NCBI RefSeq assembly: GCF_048128805.1
Contig: NC_135997.1
Location: forward strand, 17,354,116-17,418,115
Source of the DNA: Centroberyx gerrardi
Lineage: Eukaryota; Chordata; Actinopteri; Beryciformes; Berycidae
Reading direction: 5' to 3'
DNA: 64,000 bases
The notes beneath the pieces were generated by a model. It had not been told where the DNA came from and made no database searches. It saw only the letters and a program-made list of their open reading frames with translations. This document shows, piece by piece, positions 12,254 to 25,552 of the stretch. The translations under genes were made by a program, and so were the position numbers. Every line of letters starts with the position of its first letter. The stretch's first letter is position 1.

Positions 12254-13550
12254 CAGTGAACACATTAGTAAACCTCATTCAAAAAGAAAACAAACACATA
12301 CTGGTTCCTTATTACTGCTTCAGTTATGTAATAGATCTTTTCATCTTGTGCAAAAGCAGCACAACTGTCCTTAGGGAAAACCTCAGACAGAGCTACTCAG
12401 TCAACCTACTTGCATTTAGATCGCGGGGCTTAATTTCAATCTGTTAACCAAGAGAAATACTGCATGAATGTTGAGAGTTTTCTTGGGAAATCAGACAAAC
12501 ACAAACACAAACCACAAACTCCATCCTGAATCCCTCCTCCTGCCTGCAGTCCTGTGCTCTGCAGCCACTAAGAGCTTGGCACTTGCTCCTCTGGCAGCTC
12601 ACCACTGCTTAACCCAGTCTAGACTTTTCTGCCTCCAACTTCCCTGCAGAGTCCCTCCTCATCAGCTCTAGTTCCCACAGAATAAAAAACAAAAACACTA
12701 CAAAACACCCCTCCCCCCGTCTCTGTGCTCTGCACTAGATTATGCTTTCAGTTTCCCTGACTTCTGAAAACCCTGGACCTTTTCCAGTCCCCATTATTAT
12801 GCTGTCCCTTGTAGCTACTATATATATATATATATATATTTTTTTTAATTAAAAGACTACTTGTAATGTAGGCTTCTTGCAGTGGTAATGATTTGTGGCA
12901 ACTTATTCTTTTTAAGCACTAAATTGCTCTCAATAAGAGTGTCAGCAAAATGCCTGAATGAAACTGGAGTGGCTGCATATTATTTCCATTACCTTATAGT
13001 GTGTGATGTAGTGCATGTGAGTGTGTGTGCGTGCCTGTGTGTGTGTGTGTGTGTGTGCATGTGTGATATGTGTGTATGCAAGTGTGTATGTGTGTGATTT
13101 TTCTGTCTGCCAATGTCGTATTGATTAAAATCTGCATGTTAAGTTCTTTTGTGTTCAGAAAAAATCCCTCTTTTGCTCCAGTTTAATTTGCTGATAATTG
13201 GAATAGTGGTATGATGATAGTGTCAGTGTAATTATGTGATTATATTTTTTTTCCCAGTGCAAATAAGTAGAAGGGTATTACCGTATCCCTGCTGTGATTA
13301 AGAGTGTGTGAGGCTATGTAAGAATGCTTGTGTGCATGTATGTGTATGACCTTGTTTTCCTGGCATCATCCTTCCTTGCATCATATAATCATCAGGCTGA
13401 GATCATCATTATGGAGATAAAGAGCGTCCATCACTGCTCAGCTCAACCTTTATGGAAGTGCTGACAGGAGATCTTGACCCCCTGCCTGAACTTGGGGCCA
13501 TAATCGTTGCAATGGCAATGAGCTCAGGTGAAGGAGAGGCCTCTGTCACC

Positions 13551-13551
<1 letters not shown>

Positions 13552-13592
<41 letters not shown>
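13552..13592. repeat. GT-dinucleotide microsatellite
   Basis: About 41 bp of uninterrupted GT repeat. Confidence 0.95.
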
Positions 13593-13593
<1 letters not shown>

Positions 13594-14518
13594 GGTGTGT
13601 GAATTAGCAGATCAATAGGATGATACTAAATCCCATTTCCTATTACGCCACTAAAAGAATATTCATCTTTTTCCTGGCCACTAACAATGTCTCCACTGCA
13701 CCAGTTTATATGTATTTATTTATGAATGTATTTATTTACTTTAATTACTTTAAATAATATATTAATCTGTGGTCATCTCCATTACTAAAGCGTGATACAA
13801 AGTTTGCTTTAGCAAGCAAAGTTAATTTAATTTGATTAAGTAGAAGTGCCATGTTTTTGTAAAGTGGAAGTGTAAATAACTTTAAATCTTGTTAATAAAT
13901 GCAGAATCCATCTGATGACCATAAAACAGAGCAGGCCGCTCAAACCCTGGAGGCAAAAACATACAAACCAATCGTGAGACAAATTGTGAGACTGCGCTGT
14001 TGGCAATTCAAACCTAACATAAACAAGGCATTTGTCACATCTACCAAATAAAAAGCCCTGACGAGGGACACAGGAATGTGAACAACAAAGAAGAGAACAG
14101 AACAACAACGGAAAGGCTACATATTAAATTTGTCCTTCCTGTCTTGTGCAATTTGGCTCCATGTACCAGCGCTCCTTTACTCCCCGTCCAATTCCAGCTC
14201 CATGGTCACGACTGCAGTATTCTCATCTTTTGGCTGAAAATTGCACCCTGATAAAAATGTTGTTATCATCATTCCTCCCAAACTTTAGAAAATAGGGACC
14301 ACAGGGAAAGTCCAGAAAAGCGAGGCTGATTATTTGACTCTTGGCTTTTATCCTTTTTTTTTAAATCACAAACTTTAGATCAGCTATACTGTGTGCTAAA
14401 ATGTTTGCATTTAATAGTCTAACTTTTTTTAAAAACTTTTTTAGTCTAACTAAAAATATTACTGATCTGTAACAAAAACAGAGGCCACAAATCCTATGAA
14501 AAAGGTTGAGAATCACTG

Positions 14519-14632
14519 GGCTAGAGCGCATACCATGTACCTGTGACATCCTGGGTTTGAATCTAGCCTGAGACCTTTTTTTCCAAGTCATCCTGTCTCT
14601 CTCTATCATTTATCAAATAAGGGCAGAAATAC
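14519..14632 (+). mobile_element. tRNA-derived SINE fragment
   Basis: The block has a B-box-like TGGGTTTGAATCTAGCCTG, then a T-rich stretch, CCAAGTCATCCTGTCTCTCTC and ATTTATCAAATAAGGGCA. This is the layout of a widespread fish tRNA-derived SINE; the same body occurs inverted at 39054-39225. Just before it, AAAGGTTGAGAATCACTGG resembles the end of a hAT-type element. The 5' A box is degraded. Confidence 0.6.
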
Positions 14633-16358
14633 CAACAGAAATCTTAGGGCACATCCCCCAACACATGACACAAACACTCTTATAATGATCAATATCAGTT
14701 TGCAGTTTGTCCACTGTGTGAGAAACAGGAGAAATGTGCACAGGTGGGAAGTGCTTCTGCCCTTTTTGCTCAAGTTACTAAATGGCCCTTTCAGATCAAG
14801 CCAACATTCACACGTGAAGCGAGAGCTGAGACTCTGAATCTGGAGGCCATGTCTATGTGTAACCTTTTTGCTTGATGATCACAGCTGAGGATGGCTATTG
14901 TCTTACGGGACACCTTACAAGGACAACGTCACCTACTTGGTGCAGATGCTGGAGGGAGGAGAGGTCGCCCTTTAGGAGTAATGCACCAGACAGAACATGG
15001 GGCGTATTTCATAGTCAAAGCTGACCTGTAAAACCCCAATCTTTCTAATATCAATAGTGATAGATGCATTTTATTTCAAAATCGTTAACTCAATAGAAAT
15101 TTAAATGCATTTTTTACATGGTACTACAAACCTTCAAAACAAAATTCCCTTAAAAATCCAGCTTTTAACCTTCAAAATCAAGAGTTCATTCATTTTTAAT
15201 AGAACTGAAGCGATTTGTCATTTAATTTGAAACTGAAATAATGATTGCAGTCTGATGTGTGGTGCAGGGTTTGCTACCCTTGCAGGTTCCACTAACTGCA
15301 ACACAGTTCAAATGAGCATATAAATGTGTCCAGAGAAAGTTGTGTGGTTAAGCCCCTCGCCTCTGGATCTACATGTTTGATGCACTGTTTGATGCATTTT
15401 TGCAAAAAAACTGACTATCAGAGCTTCCCAGCATAGGCCACTCATATTATACTGTAACATTAATTTGGAGGAGGTTGGATTACCAGCAGTAAAGCCTGAC
15501 TTGGCATCAGGTTCTTCTTTCTTAGGCAGAATTATCATAATTAACCTCATCAGTATTTTTTGCAGAACTCACTTTCCTGGAATAATGTCACACAAGTGTG
15601 ACACAAGTGCTGCAACATTTCTGTCACCGTGATAGATGAGAAGTTGTCTTTGAAAAGCTATATAACTGCACTTTGGAGGCATTAGGAGCTGTTATGACAG
15701 AGTCTTGTGACAGAGTCTTACCTTTATTGTGGTTCCTTCACAGCACAACACTTTGGGATTGATCTTCCTTTTCTTTGTGTTTTTAGACCATCAACCTTCC
15801 TAAACTCTCACCAACATTTTCAAAGTCAGCCATTCCTTCTTCCTCCTCCTCCATATATCTGCTTGAGTTCTTTGGCTACACCTGCCTCTCTCCATCCTCC
15901 TTCCACAGTCTTTATAAAAAGTTTGCCTGAAAGGGATACAACAATTAGCGAGGAGTAAGAGAACATCAACAAGTAAATAGAAATAACGGTACAGTACACA
16001 CATTAATATTACAAGAGGTGTCACTGCTATCCAAGTAAATTGTTCAACATAATGTTCACACCCACCTTTTTGGAAACGTTAATTGCACCTGTACATCCCA
16101 AGGGTCCATTACTTATGAATGAGGCTCTCTCTCTCTCTCTGTGACTACAAGTCACTTTTTACATAATCAAGTCCACAAGTCCTACTTTTTCTGCCAAAGC
16201 CTAAATTACCTATGCATGAGCAAAACATACGCAGGAATCTGGCTGTCCATGCAGTCACTATTCTTTGTGTGTTGTTAGTGAAAGGCATATAATCATTTGC
16301 TCTTTAATTTGGGGGTGTAGGTGGTCTCATAAGAATAATACATGCAATATATTTGGGC

Positions 16359-16360
<2 letters not shown>

Positions 16361-16393
<33 letters not shown>
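16361..16393. repeat. GT-dinucleotide microsatellite
   Basis: About 33 bp of GT repeat. Confidence 0.95.
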
Positions 16394-16395
<2 letters not shown>

Positions 16396-16894
16396 CATCA
16401 GAATTAACTTGATGCAAGTTAGAAAGATTGAAAAGGAGAAGGGAAACAGTGCTGCATAGTAAGCCAATGTGAGGATCCCTGTATAGTGCCCATTCAAACT
16501 TGGCATTAAAACACAATTTTTCAAAAGTCAGTGTATCCAGATTTGTTGATCGTACATTCAACAAATGGCCTCAAAATCTGTTCTGTCATAACAAGACAGT
16601 TAAAAATAAATAGTCAACAAGAAGCTACATAGCATAGTTATAATTGGCTAAATTATTGTCAATTATTCTACAGAGCCAAATCACAATTTGATCACTTGAC
16701 ATTTCTGCCAAATTTCTGAACCACCATGTATCTACAGTGAGTCAAAACAGAGGGACATACTGTATTTATAAAGAAGGTTATGTAGGCTAGCAGTGGTCCA
16801 ATGTGTCTCTTTGGGGGTCCTTGAAGTGAAAAAGTTTGGAAAACCCTGCTCTATGTTCTACACCAGTGTCTAAAACTGAGTGGCATTCTCCTTT

Positions 16895-17004
16895 AAAAAG
16901 AGATCCCGCCCCCTCGGACACACGCACGCGCAGTTGGGATGCGAGTCATGTGACAGTATGGTTCCATGCCATTCATGTACAACTACCGACAACTATCCAG
17001 CTCG
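16895..17004 (+). promoter_or_regulatory. cmtr2: Probable cmtr2 promoter and non-coding first exon
   Basis: The coding sequence of cmtr2 begins 17 bp after a splice acceptor at 19750, so a non-coding exon must lie upstream. The best candidate ends at 17004 with the donor CTCG/GTAAGT. Upstream are a GC box (CCCGCCCCCTC, 16905-16915), CpG-rich DNA and an M-box/E-box (GTCATGTGAC, 16945-16954). The exact transcription start is not visible. The assignment is inference from position and motifs. Confidence 0.45.
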
Positions 17005-19750
17005 GTAAGTTTCTGCTGTTGTTAGGGCTTCAGCTTTGTCTTAACTTCTAACATCGACAGCTTAGTTAATGTCGGCGGACTATGAAACTGTAACAGAAAA
17101 GCGACCCCGAGAATCATTTGTTCAACTTGACGTGCACAGAAAACTTGCTAAGTTTGGTTTTAATCGACACAACCAGGCCTTGAACACGACGTCCGATAGC
17201 GTCCTGCCCAACGTTGTCAAACGTCAAGCTTCTGCTATAAACGGGTTTCCATGAACACGAGAGCCAAAAATTGCTTGATGACATTAATTCAAGGAAACAT
17301 TAAGTAAAAGTTGTCATGAGTCCCCAAACAGGCGTCTTCCTCGCTATCCAGTCGCAGCCCAAAACATGCAACTAAATTTGACCATTTCATCGATTGAACA
17401 GGAGTTTGATAAACTTAAAAAGCCTGTTTTACACAGCTGCTTAATTGTATTTATTGATATACGCTGGTGATCAGTATGACATCAATAATTGTATTATTAA
17501 TATTATAAGAAGCAAGGCTTACTATATAGGCTAGTGTATAACTTGTACTAGCAGTATAACCTGTTGGGGTGGTGATATACAGATTTAGGTCAAAATCCAG
17601 TGTGGGTTTTATGCAGTCCAGTCCTGTTGCCTGTGTTTCTGATGATTTTTTCAGCATCCCTTAGTTTTTTTATGCATGCCAGCAGAGCAAACACCTACAT
17701 CTAGATCCCTAATATTCATACAAAACTAAACTAACACACACAACTAGGTTTATTGAAAATTAGTTTAACTTCTTACCAAATGTCAACTGCCATGCTGAAA
17801 CCTCAGTAATACTGTGAACTACTTTGTAGCCTGCTACTCTACACTAATCTTGTGCATTGGCTAACTTCCAACATAACTCAAATCAACAGTAATTATACTA
17901 GTTGACTCCTATATAACCAATTGATTTGATGGAGATAATCTGCTCCAGCAGTATGGGACATCTAGTGATCAGCAAAAAGATATGCCTTTAAATAACTAAA
18001 AGTCAAAATAACCGCTCCCCACAACCCTGCCAACATATGAAACTTACTCTGTATCGTCAAACTCAACATCATGAAATGAGCTGGTCATCATTCCACAAAA
18101 GCTTTATGTACTGCTACCACAATTACAATCAATGAATACAATACATAATTTCTCACCTAGGCAAATGTTTGGTAGCCTACTTACAATTAAGAAAATGGCA
18201 GTAAAATTAAGAAAATGGCACCAAATTCTAAATAAAATAGCCTATGTAACACTATATTATTCAAAACAATCACAAACTAATCTCAAACTGGTTACATCCT
18301 CATCAAATCTCGCCTGATATGCACAATTATTAAAATAATGTAGTTATAATGACACACAGCTACTCAAGCACACTATTGTCACACATCCTCACACTTTACA
18401 GTTAAATTGCAATACAATAATTTAGTTTATCTATTTTGTTGCCCCAAATAATCATCTCATATTTCAGTAGTCTTGATGTTACCCAAGACTGTAAACAGAT
18501 GACTTGTAACATCTTTCTACTCCAAACCCTTAGTTGTCTCAATAAGTGCTGCTGCTAAAAGATTAGTGGTGTTGTGTTTGTCCATGACTGTCATAGAAAA
18601 ACATTTAACACTTGTTATTACTTGTTTGACAAGATGCACATAGCTGGTAAGCATTTTACTAGCTAGTTTTCTCTTATTATCTTTTTACTTAACAATGATC
18701 AAGGTTGACCACTGCCAGTTTTGCTTTCCCTGAGATTCTCCTTATAGTCACAAAAGCGTAAGAGGCTAGCAGGGCTTGTATTCATGGAGCCTCAAGTCTC
18801 AAACTTGGAGGATTAACTAGACAAGAACAGAGTCTGTACAGACAGTGCTATGGCACATTCATGGTGATCCATGTAGACCTAATTATCATTCATTTTGACT
18901 GTGATCTGACTCTCAGCTGCCCTAATCTCTTGTATGGAGAACATAGTAACTTGAGGCTACGTAGCTTGCTAGTGAACATTAGCAACTGAACTGTTAACAA
19001 ACATAGCTTGGAGCATATTACATACAGTACATACATGGAAGCACTGCTGATACAACAGTGTGATTTATGATAAATGCCAGAGAATGTGTTCATTACTGTA
19101 TTGCAGCAGTCATGCAAACTAATCAAGGAAGAACCCAGCAGTACGTTCTCCCGTTGAGTGATGTCATCTAAATCATTTGCATGTGAGAAGAGCATTATGG
19201 GAGTTTTATAGTTAAAGTTAAATTTTACTTCCTTTTAATAATTAGATATTGCTCAATAAAGAACAGATGTCATTCGTTAAAAAATATTTTTACCACACAT
19301 TTACCACATATTGTCATTGGAAGAGGTCATGTTCATGTTTTGTAGTAGGTGTTTGTTGTAGATGTAGAAAATCTCTGTTATTCCAAGTGGGTGAAGCCCA
19401 AGACCGGCTGAAGTTATCGTTAGTCTTTACAGTCGGCCCCATCGCCTGAAGGCACCACATCACAATGAGTTGAAATTGGTAGTTCACTACCTCTCCTGCA
19501 TGTAGAGAAAAATTGAAAGGTTGCCAGACCTTGCTGTTATTCCATGTAAAATGTACATAAAGTTATCTGCAAACAATAGTTTATATCAAATTTTTTTCCT
19601 CAGATTGAATCTACTCTATGCCATGTAAGCAGGTCAAATAGACACTGTACAGACTACTAGTACTAGTGGATTACACCAAATCAGAAATTGGATGGTGTAA
19701 GCTTAGTTTTTTTTTAATCAATGCTGTTCTAACTCCTGTTGTGTCTACAG
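17005..19750 (+). other. Probable cmtr2 5' UTR intron
   Basis: AT-rich DNA without a recognised gene, running from the donor at 17005 to the acceptor CTACAG at 19745-19750. It includes a 61-codon open frame at 17069-17254 close to the promoter, which I do not recognise. The rest holds no clear repeat or exon. Confidence 0.4.
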
Positions 19751-19767
19751 GGTGTGCAGCGGGGAGG

Positions 19768-22700
19768 ATGAGCAGGGGCAATGGAGCCAGGAGGAAAGTA
19801 GGCGGGCTGCAGAAGTCCAGCAATATGGTGGCCCTTGACCCTGAAATGGTGGCTGAGATTAAAGATCTTTTCAGTAAGGTCAGAACCTATGCCAAACCGA
19901 CCATTGGGGAGTGGTGTATCCCTGACCCAAATGTTGCCCTCAGTCGGCCTCCACAGGAACACTGCCGGCTGCAGGGCCTGAAGGCGTCACTGAACGCTGT
20001 GAAGAACCAGCTCAGCGACAAGGATGTGAAGGTCTGGCATCAGCACACCAACTCCACTAATCGCGCTGGGAAAGTCATTGCTGCGGTACGTTCTGCTACC
20101 AACGCGGAGATCTGCACTCAGGCCTGGTGCAAGTTCTACGAGATCCTGGGAACCTTTAACCTCCTGCCAGAGGAGGCACTGCAGAGCGGAGAGCTGAACA
20201 CGGTTCACCTGTGTGAAGCTCCAGGGGCTTTTATAACCGCTCTAAACCACTACATCAAAACTAGCGAGCACACGCGCTACTGTGACTGGAGCTGGGCCGC
20301 CAACACTCTCAACCCCTACCATGAGGCCAATGGGGGGAACACAACCATTGCGGACGATCGGCTCATCGCTAACACACTACCTTGGTGGTTCTTCGGCTTG
20401 GACAACACAGGCAACATCATGAGCCAAGAACACGTGCTGCAGCTGCGGATGTTTGTGGGTAACATGCGTAGAGTTGATATGGTGACGGCAGATGGGAGTT
20501 TTGACTGCCAGGAGAACCCCGATGAGCAGGAGGCTCTGGTGGCGTCGCTGCACTACTGCGAGGCTGCGGCTGCACTGCTGCTCCTCAGCCCCGGTGGCTC
20601 CTTTGTACTGAAGATGTTCACCCTGTATGAGCACTCCTCCGTCTGCCTGCTCTACCTGCTGAACTGCTGCTTCCGCTCCGTCAACGTCTTCAAACCTGCC
20701 ACCAGCAAGGCAGGGAACTCTGAAGTGTATGTTGTGTGCCTGCACTATGATGCCAAGGAAGCTGTTAGGCTTCTGCTTTCGAAACTAATTCGTAACTACG
20801 GGCCACATCTGGCTGACCGTGAGGCACTTTTCCCTAATTCCCTAATCCCACCATCGTTTCTGGAGCAACATGAACAGGTGTGCTGCTACTTTCACACGCT
20901 GCAGGTGGAGACCATCAAAGAGAACCTGCGACTTTTTGAAGGTATGAGCGCAGAGCAGAGGCAGCGGCTCGACTGGATTAGGGATTACACGGCCCAGGAA
21001 TACCTGCAGCACTTCCAGGTAGGAATGGCCAGGAATTCTTCAGGTCCTGAAAATGCCTGTTAAAGTCTGAAATCACATTATCTAAACCGTAAGAAGTTAT
21101 GGAAACACTTAAACATAGCATTGTACATTTTAAATTCGGTTTTAGACGTCTTAAAAATGTTATACACTATTTTTCCAGTGAGAAATCAGCCTAGTTAGAC
21201 CTACAGTGATTTCAGAAAGTATTCAATCACCTTGACGTTTTCTGCATTTGGTGGAGCCTGAAGTTAAAATGAAATGAGATTTTTGTTGACAGTCCTCACA
21301 AGATACCCCATTATGACAAAGTGAAAACATGCTTTTAGAAATTTTTACAAATTTATTGATAACTAAACCTAACCCTAACTCAAATACATAAATATCTCAC
21401 TGAAATAAGCATTCAACCCCCTGAGTCAAAACTTTAGAAGCACCATTGGCAGTGATTACAGCTTTGAGTCTTCTTTGATGTGTCTGTATTAGCTTGGCTC
21501 ATCTGGATTTTGTGATTTTCTCCCATTCTTCCTTGGTGGGATCCAATCAAGTTGTAGAGATATATCAAAGGAATTTGGATGCCCCTTAACTCAATTTGGA
21601 GTGTCACTGCAAAGAGGTTGAATACTTACTGAATCAGTGACAAAAAAATTTAATCTGTTTTGAATTCACGCTGTAACACCACAAAATGCGGAAAAAGCCA
21701 CATTTAAAATGTGAAATTGGCCTTTAGTTACATTCTAACTGGCATGGAAAGTGCTTAAAAAGTCTTAAATTTAACTTGATCAAACAGACATGACATGGCA
21801 ATGGTTCATAAGTCAGCAGGGCTCCAGACTAACTTTTCCACAGGTAGATAGGTGCTGCCAACATTTTAGATTGTCATGCCTCTGTCTCTTCCTCTCATAA
21901 TATTTATGTCCTTTAAAATTGACAATAGTCTCGCTTGTCTCGCTTGTTCACCATCCATGACAATCCATTTTTGACAAGGATGTTACTATCTGAGCTGCCT
22001 GCCTCCTGTTTGATTTGCATGTGTTTCTGGTTGGATTCACACACAAGTTCATTTCTGTTTCCGTAGCTCCTTTATGTGGATTGGAGATGTGTTGCATTTA
22101 CACTGTTGTTGTTAGTGTGACCAAATACGAGACGATGCACCTAAGAGTTTTGCATCGGCATATCCCCAATGCAAATAACTGGCTTGAGATTATTAAAGTG
22201 TCCCTCCTCTGTGTTTAGGTGAGCTTCCTTCCACGAGCCCGCTGGCTGTCTCGTAACACGGTGAGTCCCGCCTGCTGCAGCGTCTCTGCCGGCCGGCCTC
22301 TGGGACAGAGGAAGCAAATGGGCTCCTTCAACCAGCGGAGGGAATTGCAGACCCTGAGCTGGAGGGAGCGCGTTGAGAGGGGTTGCCACGCTACCTGGGT
22401 AGCGAGACACTGCACCGAGGCCAGTGGGACCGGCTGTGTGCTGGAGGGGCCGCTGGCAGAGTGTCACACTGACTCCTGGTACGTTATTGTGGGGGCTGCA
22501 CTCCCTACAGTCAGAAATTCTCCGTTCTGTGAAGGAGGATTGTTGACCCACCTGAACGAAGCCCTGGTGCAGACAGCGGAGGGGTCAGCAGTACTGTGGG
22601 ATTGTGTCCCTCCGTGTCACTCCTGCCATGTGGTTTCTGCCGCCTCCATCTTGTCAGAGGTGGCGGGTCTCTGCGACTTCTCAGCACCCAACCTTAATGA

Positions 22701-23292
22701 TGGGAGCAAAGTGAAGACACAGTGTCTGGTGTTTGGCCGCGGGTCAGTGTGGGCTGCCTGCGAGGGACAAATTGGGGATTTAGTTGTAAAGGTTTCTGCA
22801 GAGCCCTCATGTCCTGGGGAGAGCCGCATCACGCTGCATGACGGGGAACCGCTGTACCAGCAGGAGCTGTTGGGCTGCGTTGTGTTTTCCCTGCAGAACC
22901 TGAACGCTGGGGACGCCCTGCTGCTGCCGCTCTTCTCCGCCCTCACCCGTGTCACTGCAGCGCTCGTCCTCTGCCTGCATCTGTGTTTTCGCTCAGTCAC
23001 GTTCAGGTGTCCAGCCCCCTCGGGTGTGGTCGGGGCGATGCTGGTGTGTGTCGGCTTCTGCCCCGAAGCTGCTGCCCAAATACTCCCCCATCTCGTTGAC
23101 CTGCAAAGCCGCATGGGACAGTTGGCAAACGGGGAGGAGGACACAAGCAAGAGTCAGTCTTCTGGGTGTCAGAGACAAGTCCTACAGTTTGTTCCCATGG
23201 AGGAACTCCTCACAGGAGGACTGACCGACTTCCTGTGGGCCCTGAACTCTGAAGTTGTCCAGCAAAAGCTGCATTTGCTCATGCAAGCTTAG
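19768..23292 (+). CDS. cmtr2: Cap-specific mRNA (nucleoside-2'-O-)-methyltransferase 2
   Basis: CMTR2 methylates the ribose 2'-O of the second transcribed nucleotide of capped RNA (cap2), using S-adenosylmethionine. Two coding exons: 19768-21018 (417 codons) and 22219-23292 (357 codons plus stop), joined in phase 0 to give 774 aa (human 770). The N-terminal half holds the FtsJ/RrmJ-type catalytic domain: QAWCKF with Lys122, the SAM loop LCEAPGAF (148-155), VTADGSFDC with Asp242, and GGSFVLKMFT with Lys282, i.e. the K-D-K catalytic set. FKPATSKAGNSEVYVVCLHY (308-327) follows. The second exon is the weaker-conserved methyltransferase-like C-terminal domain and ends VLQFVPMEELLTGG...FLWALN, as in mammals. 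The start at 19768 has A at -3 and gives an N-terminus of normal length; an upstream in-frame ATG at 19666 is before the acceptor and is excluded. Confidence 0.96.
21201..21715. mobile_element. Degenerate non-autonomous Tc1-like DNA transposon
   Basis: The left end CTACAGTGATTTCAGAAAGT and following ATTCAATCACCTTGACGTTT match the usual Tc1-type left end of fish genomes. Inside are CCCCATTATGACAAAGTGAA, GGCAGTGATTACAGCTTTGA and TTTCTCCCATTCTTCCTTGG, all typical of this element group. Towards the right are GGTTGAATACTTACTGAATC and CACCACAAAATGCGGAAAAA. The far right inverted repeat appears lost. No transposase frame remains. It sits in the intron between the two coding exons of cmtr2. Confidence 0.75.
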
Positions 23293-24423
23293 TGCAGTTT
23301 AGTAGGTTGTGCCTCTGGGATGCATTATTCTTTCATTTCTTACTCGTGAAAACTGTTCCAGTATCAAGTTGAGCAATGGCTCTCTAGTTCCCTTACAGAC
23401 TGTTTTATTTCTGTTGAATGAGCAAACTATTCAGCTACAGGAGCTTCATTTCTTTCAAAGTTATGGTCACTGAATTATTATCTGTTGTTGATTTAGTCTC
23501 ATGATGTTCAATGTCTGTCTTTTAAGCCACCCAACAGAGATGGTGCAAGGTTAATTACTGTATTCCAAAAAGGCTATATTGTTTGCAATACCTTTTTATT
23601 TAACCTGGAATTTGTTTCCACAGTTGATGCATTGAATAGGTATCGAAGGGGTTCTCCAGGGAGTTACTGTAATGGTATATGAGGACATGAAATGACTAAT
23701 GCAAAATCATATCATAAAAGCCAGTGATTCTCTAAATTTTCCATTAGCACACTACTGGAAATCATGATGAAAAATTTTAACTATAAGCAAGATCGTAAAA
23801 AACAATAGAAAGTGTTACAAAACAGCAACAAGTGCACTATGTTTTGGTGATGCAGTAATTACCTTTTTGAAGATCTTTAGTACATGAGTGACCACATCTT
23901 TGAATCCACAGAAGAAGATGTGGCATAATGGTTTGCCCATTCATTAGGATAGGTTCAAATCTGGACCCAGGCAACAAATGTCATTCTAAACAAATACAAA
24001 CGTTTAACCCAAGTTGCCATGAAGCCTACTGTAAGCCTTCACTTTACTGGATAGTTCTCAACATATTTATTATTGCATAGGAAGGTTGTTTCCTCATTTG
24101 CAATGTTGAGTAATTTAAATCCCAACAATAATGTATTTGTACTGCATATCAGAAGCATTTGCTATGCATGAAACAAACAACTTCCAGTACTTACTGATCA
24201 GCAGAAATCAACCATCAGTATGCTCAAAGAGGATTTTAGAGAATTTGAAAAAACAATACTCCAAACCTGAGCACCATACCACTTGTCAATTATAGAGATA
24301 TTTGCTCTGGAGTGCCTCTTATCATTAACAACACATGGATTCATCACAGGATGTTGGGAATACCAAACTGCCTTGTAGCCATCATGTAGCCTGTGGCTTA
24401 CCTGCTATTCAGACCATACTGAT

Positions 24424-24685
24424 TAATAAATAATTATCTTGGGTGTCCGATGTGAAGCACCTTTTCTTCACATGTCAAAGTCAGGTCTGGGTGCTCTAAA
24501 ACCTTCACACTGCATGATCTATACAAGTAGGGAATTGCTGAGAATGGAAACATGTTTCTACACATATTGGTTTCCCTTTAAAACATACTGTTTGTTTCTG
24601 TGTATTTTGATATTTTTTTTTTTTTTTACATTCATAATATGAATATTATGTAACTGAGGTGTTTATGTTCTTAAAAAACAATAAA
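24424..24685 (+). promoter_or_regulatory. cmtr2: Candidate polyadenylation signals of cmtr2
   Basis: AATAAA occurs at 24425-24430 and again at 24680-24685, 1.1 and 1.4 kb after the stop codon. The second is followed by a GT-containing stretch. They suggest a 3' UTR of up to about 1.4 kb. Confidence 0.45.
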
Positions 24686-25510
24686 AATGTGCACTGACAG
24701 ATGGCATAAAGCTTTCATTTTTCATTTTCCTGAGATAGCCAGGGTGCTGGTTTTTGACTGATTTTTTTCACTTTTACAGTCTAAAATAGAGCTATGTGTG
24801 AATTTTTTTTTTTTTTGAGTTTATTAACTTAGGGTCTCTCTGAAATAAACACAAGTTGCTGACATCAAATTAAAGACTGATATGCAATGATTCATTTTAG
24901 CTGCTCCATACAGATTTGTGTGTTTGTAAGACTATTCAGTATTATCGCCACCAGTATTTTTTTCTTCCTCTACTTGTGCTCATTTGAAAATCTAGTCTAA
25001 TATCATTAACTAATGAGTTATTAAGATAAATTACACCAGCAGAAGTTTGACCAATAGAGGTCACTTGTTCATGGTGCGAGTGGAAACACCACAGCCTGAT
25101 AGTGGAGGAAGAATTAGCATCACTCCTATTGAAGGGTCCAACATGTTCTAATTAGAATATGTAGTAAAAATGTGTTTTTTAGCCGAGCAATTTAAAATAT
25201 GTGCAAGTGGACGGAGGGAGAGTCAGATAAAAGCCTCTTCACAGGTGATAGTTACAGATCCCCAGTTCAGCTGTCGGTGGTTCGACTGTTCATCATCTCA
25301 TGTGTAGCTAGTTATGTGTGCTAAAGTTAAAAGGTTTTTACCAAAGTGAAATGTTGCTTTAGGATACGCCACAATGACCACAGACATAGTGACACAGTGT
25401 GTTAACATGAGGCAGGGAAGTAGATGCAGAGGATTAGGTGTAGGGAGATGATTGTGCGATTGTATTAGTTGTAGCCCAGTGCTGCTGCTTCCAAATTTGC
25501 TGATTTGGAG

Positions 25511-25513
<3 letters not shown>

Positions 25514-25550
<37 letters not shown>
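25514..25550. repeat. GT-dinucleotide microsatellite
   Basis: About 37 bp of uninterrupted GT repeat. Confidence 0.95.

Positions 25551-25552
<2 letters not shown>

Larger units (their letters stand above)
11791..16900. other. Intergenic DNA between slc38a8 and cmtr2
   Basis: No protein gene is recognised. Open frames here are low-complexity or chance. The stretch holds CA/GT microsatellites (12197-12251, about 13020-13100, 13552-13592, 16361-16393), a TA run near 12822-12840 and a tRNA-derived SINE at 14519-14632. The more complex segment 13130-13540 is free of simple repeats and could hold a regulatory element; this is untested. Confidence 0.6.

Noticed and set aside
14890-14976. Open stretch reading PYKDNVTYLVQMLEGGEVAL then stop
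   Set aside because: It is short, has an in-frame stop just upstream and no supporting exon. It could be a pseudogene scrap but cannot be assigned.
19666-19767. Upstream in-frame ATG giving a longer cmtr2 N-terminus
   Set aside because: This segment lies before the acceptor CTACAG at 19750 and has no family similarity; the start at 19768 gives the normal length.
21363-21381. Telomere-like AACCTAACCCTAACTC
   Set aside because: It is too short and lies inside the Tc1-like relic; chance.
22617-23150. 177-codon minus-strand open frame
   Set aside because: It is an antisense shadow of the cmtr2 coding exon.
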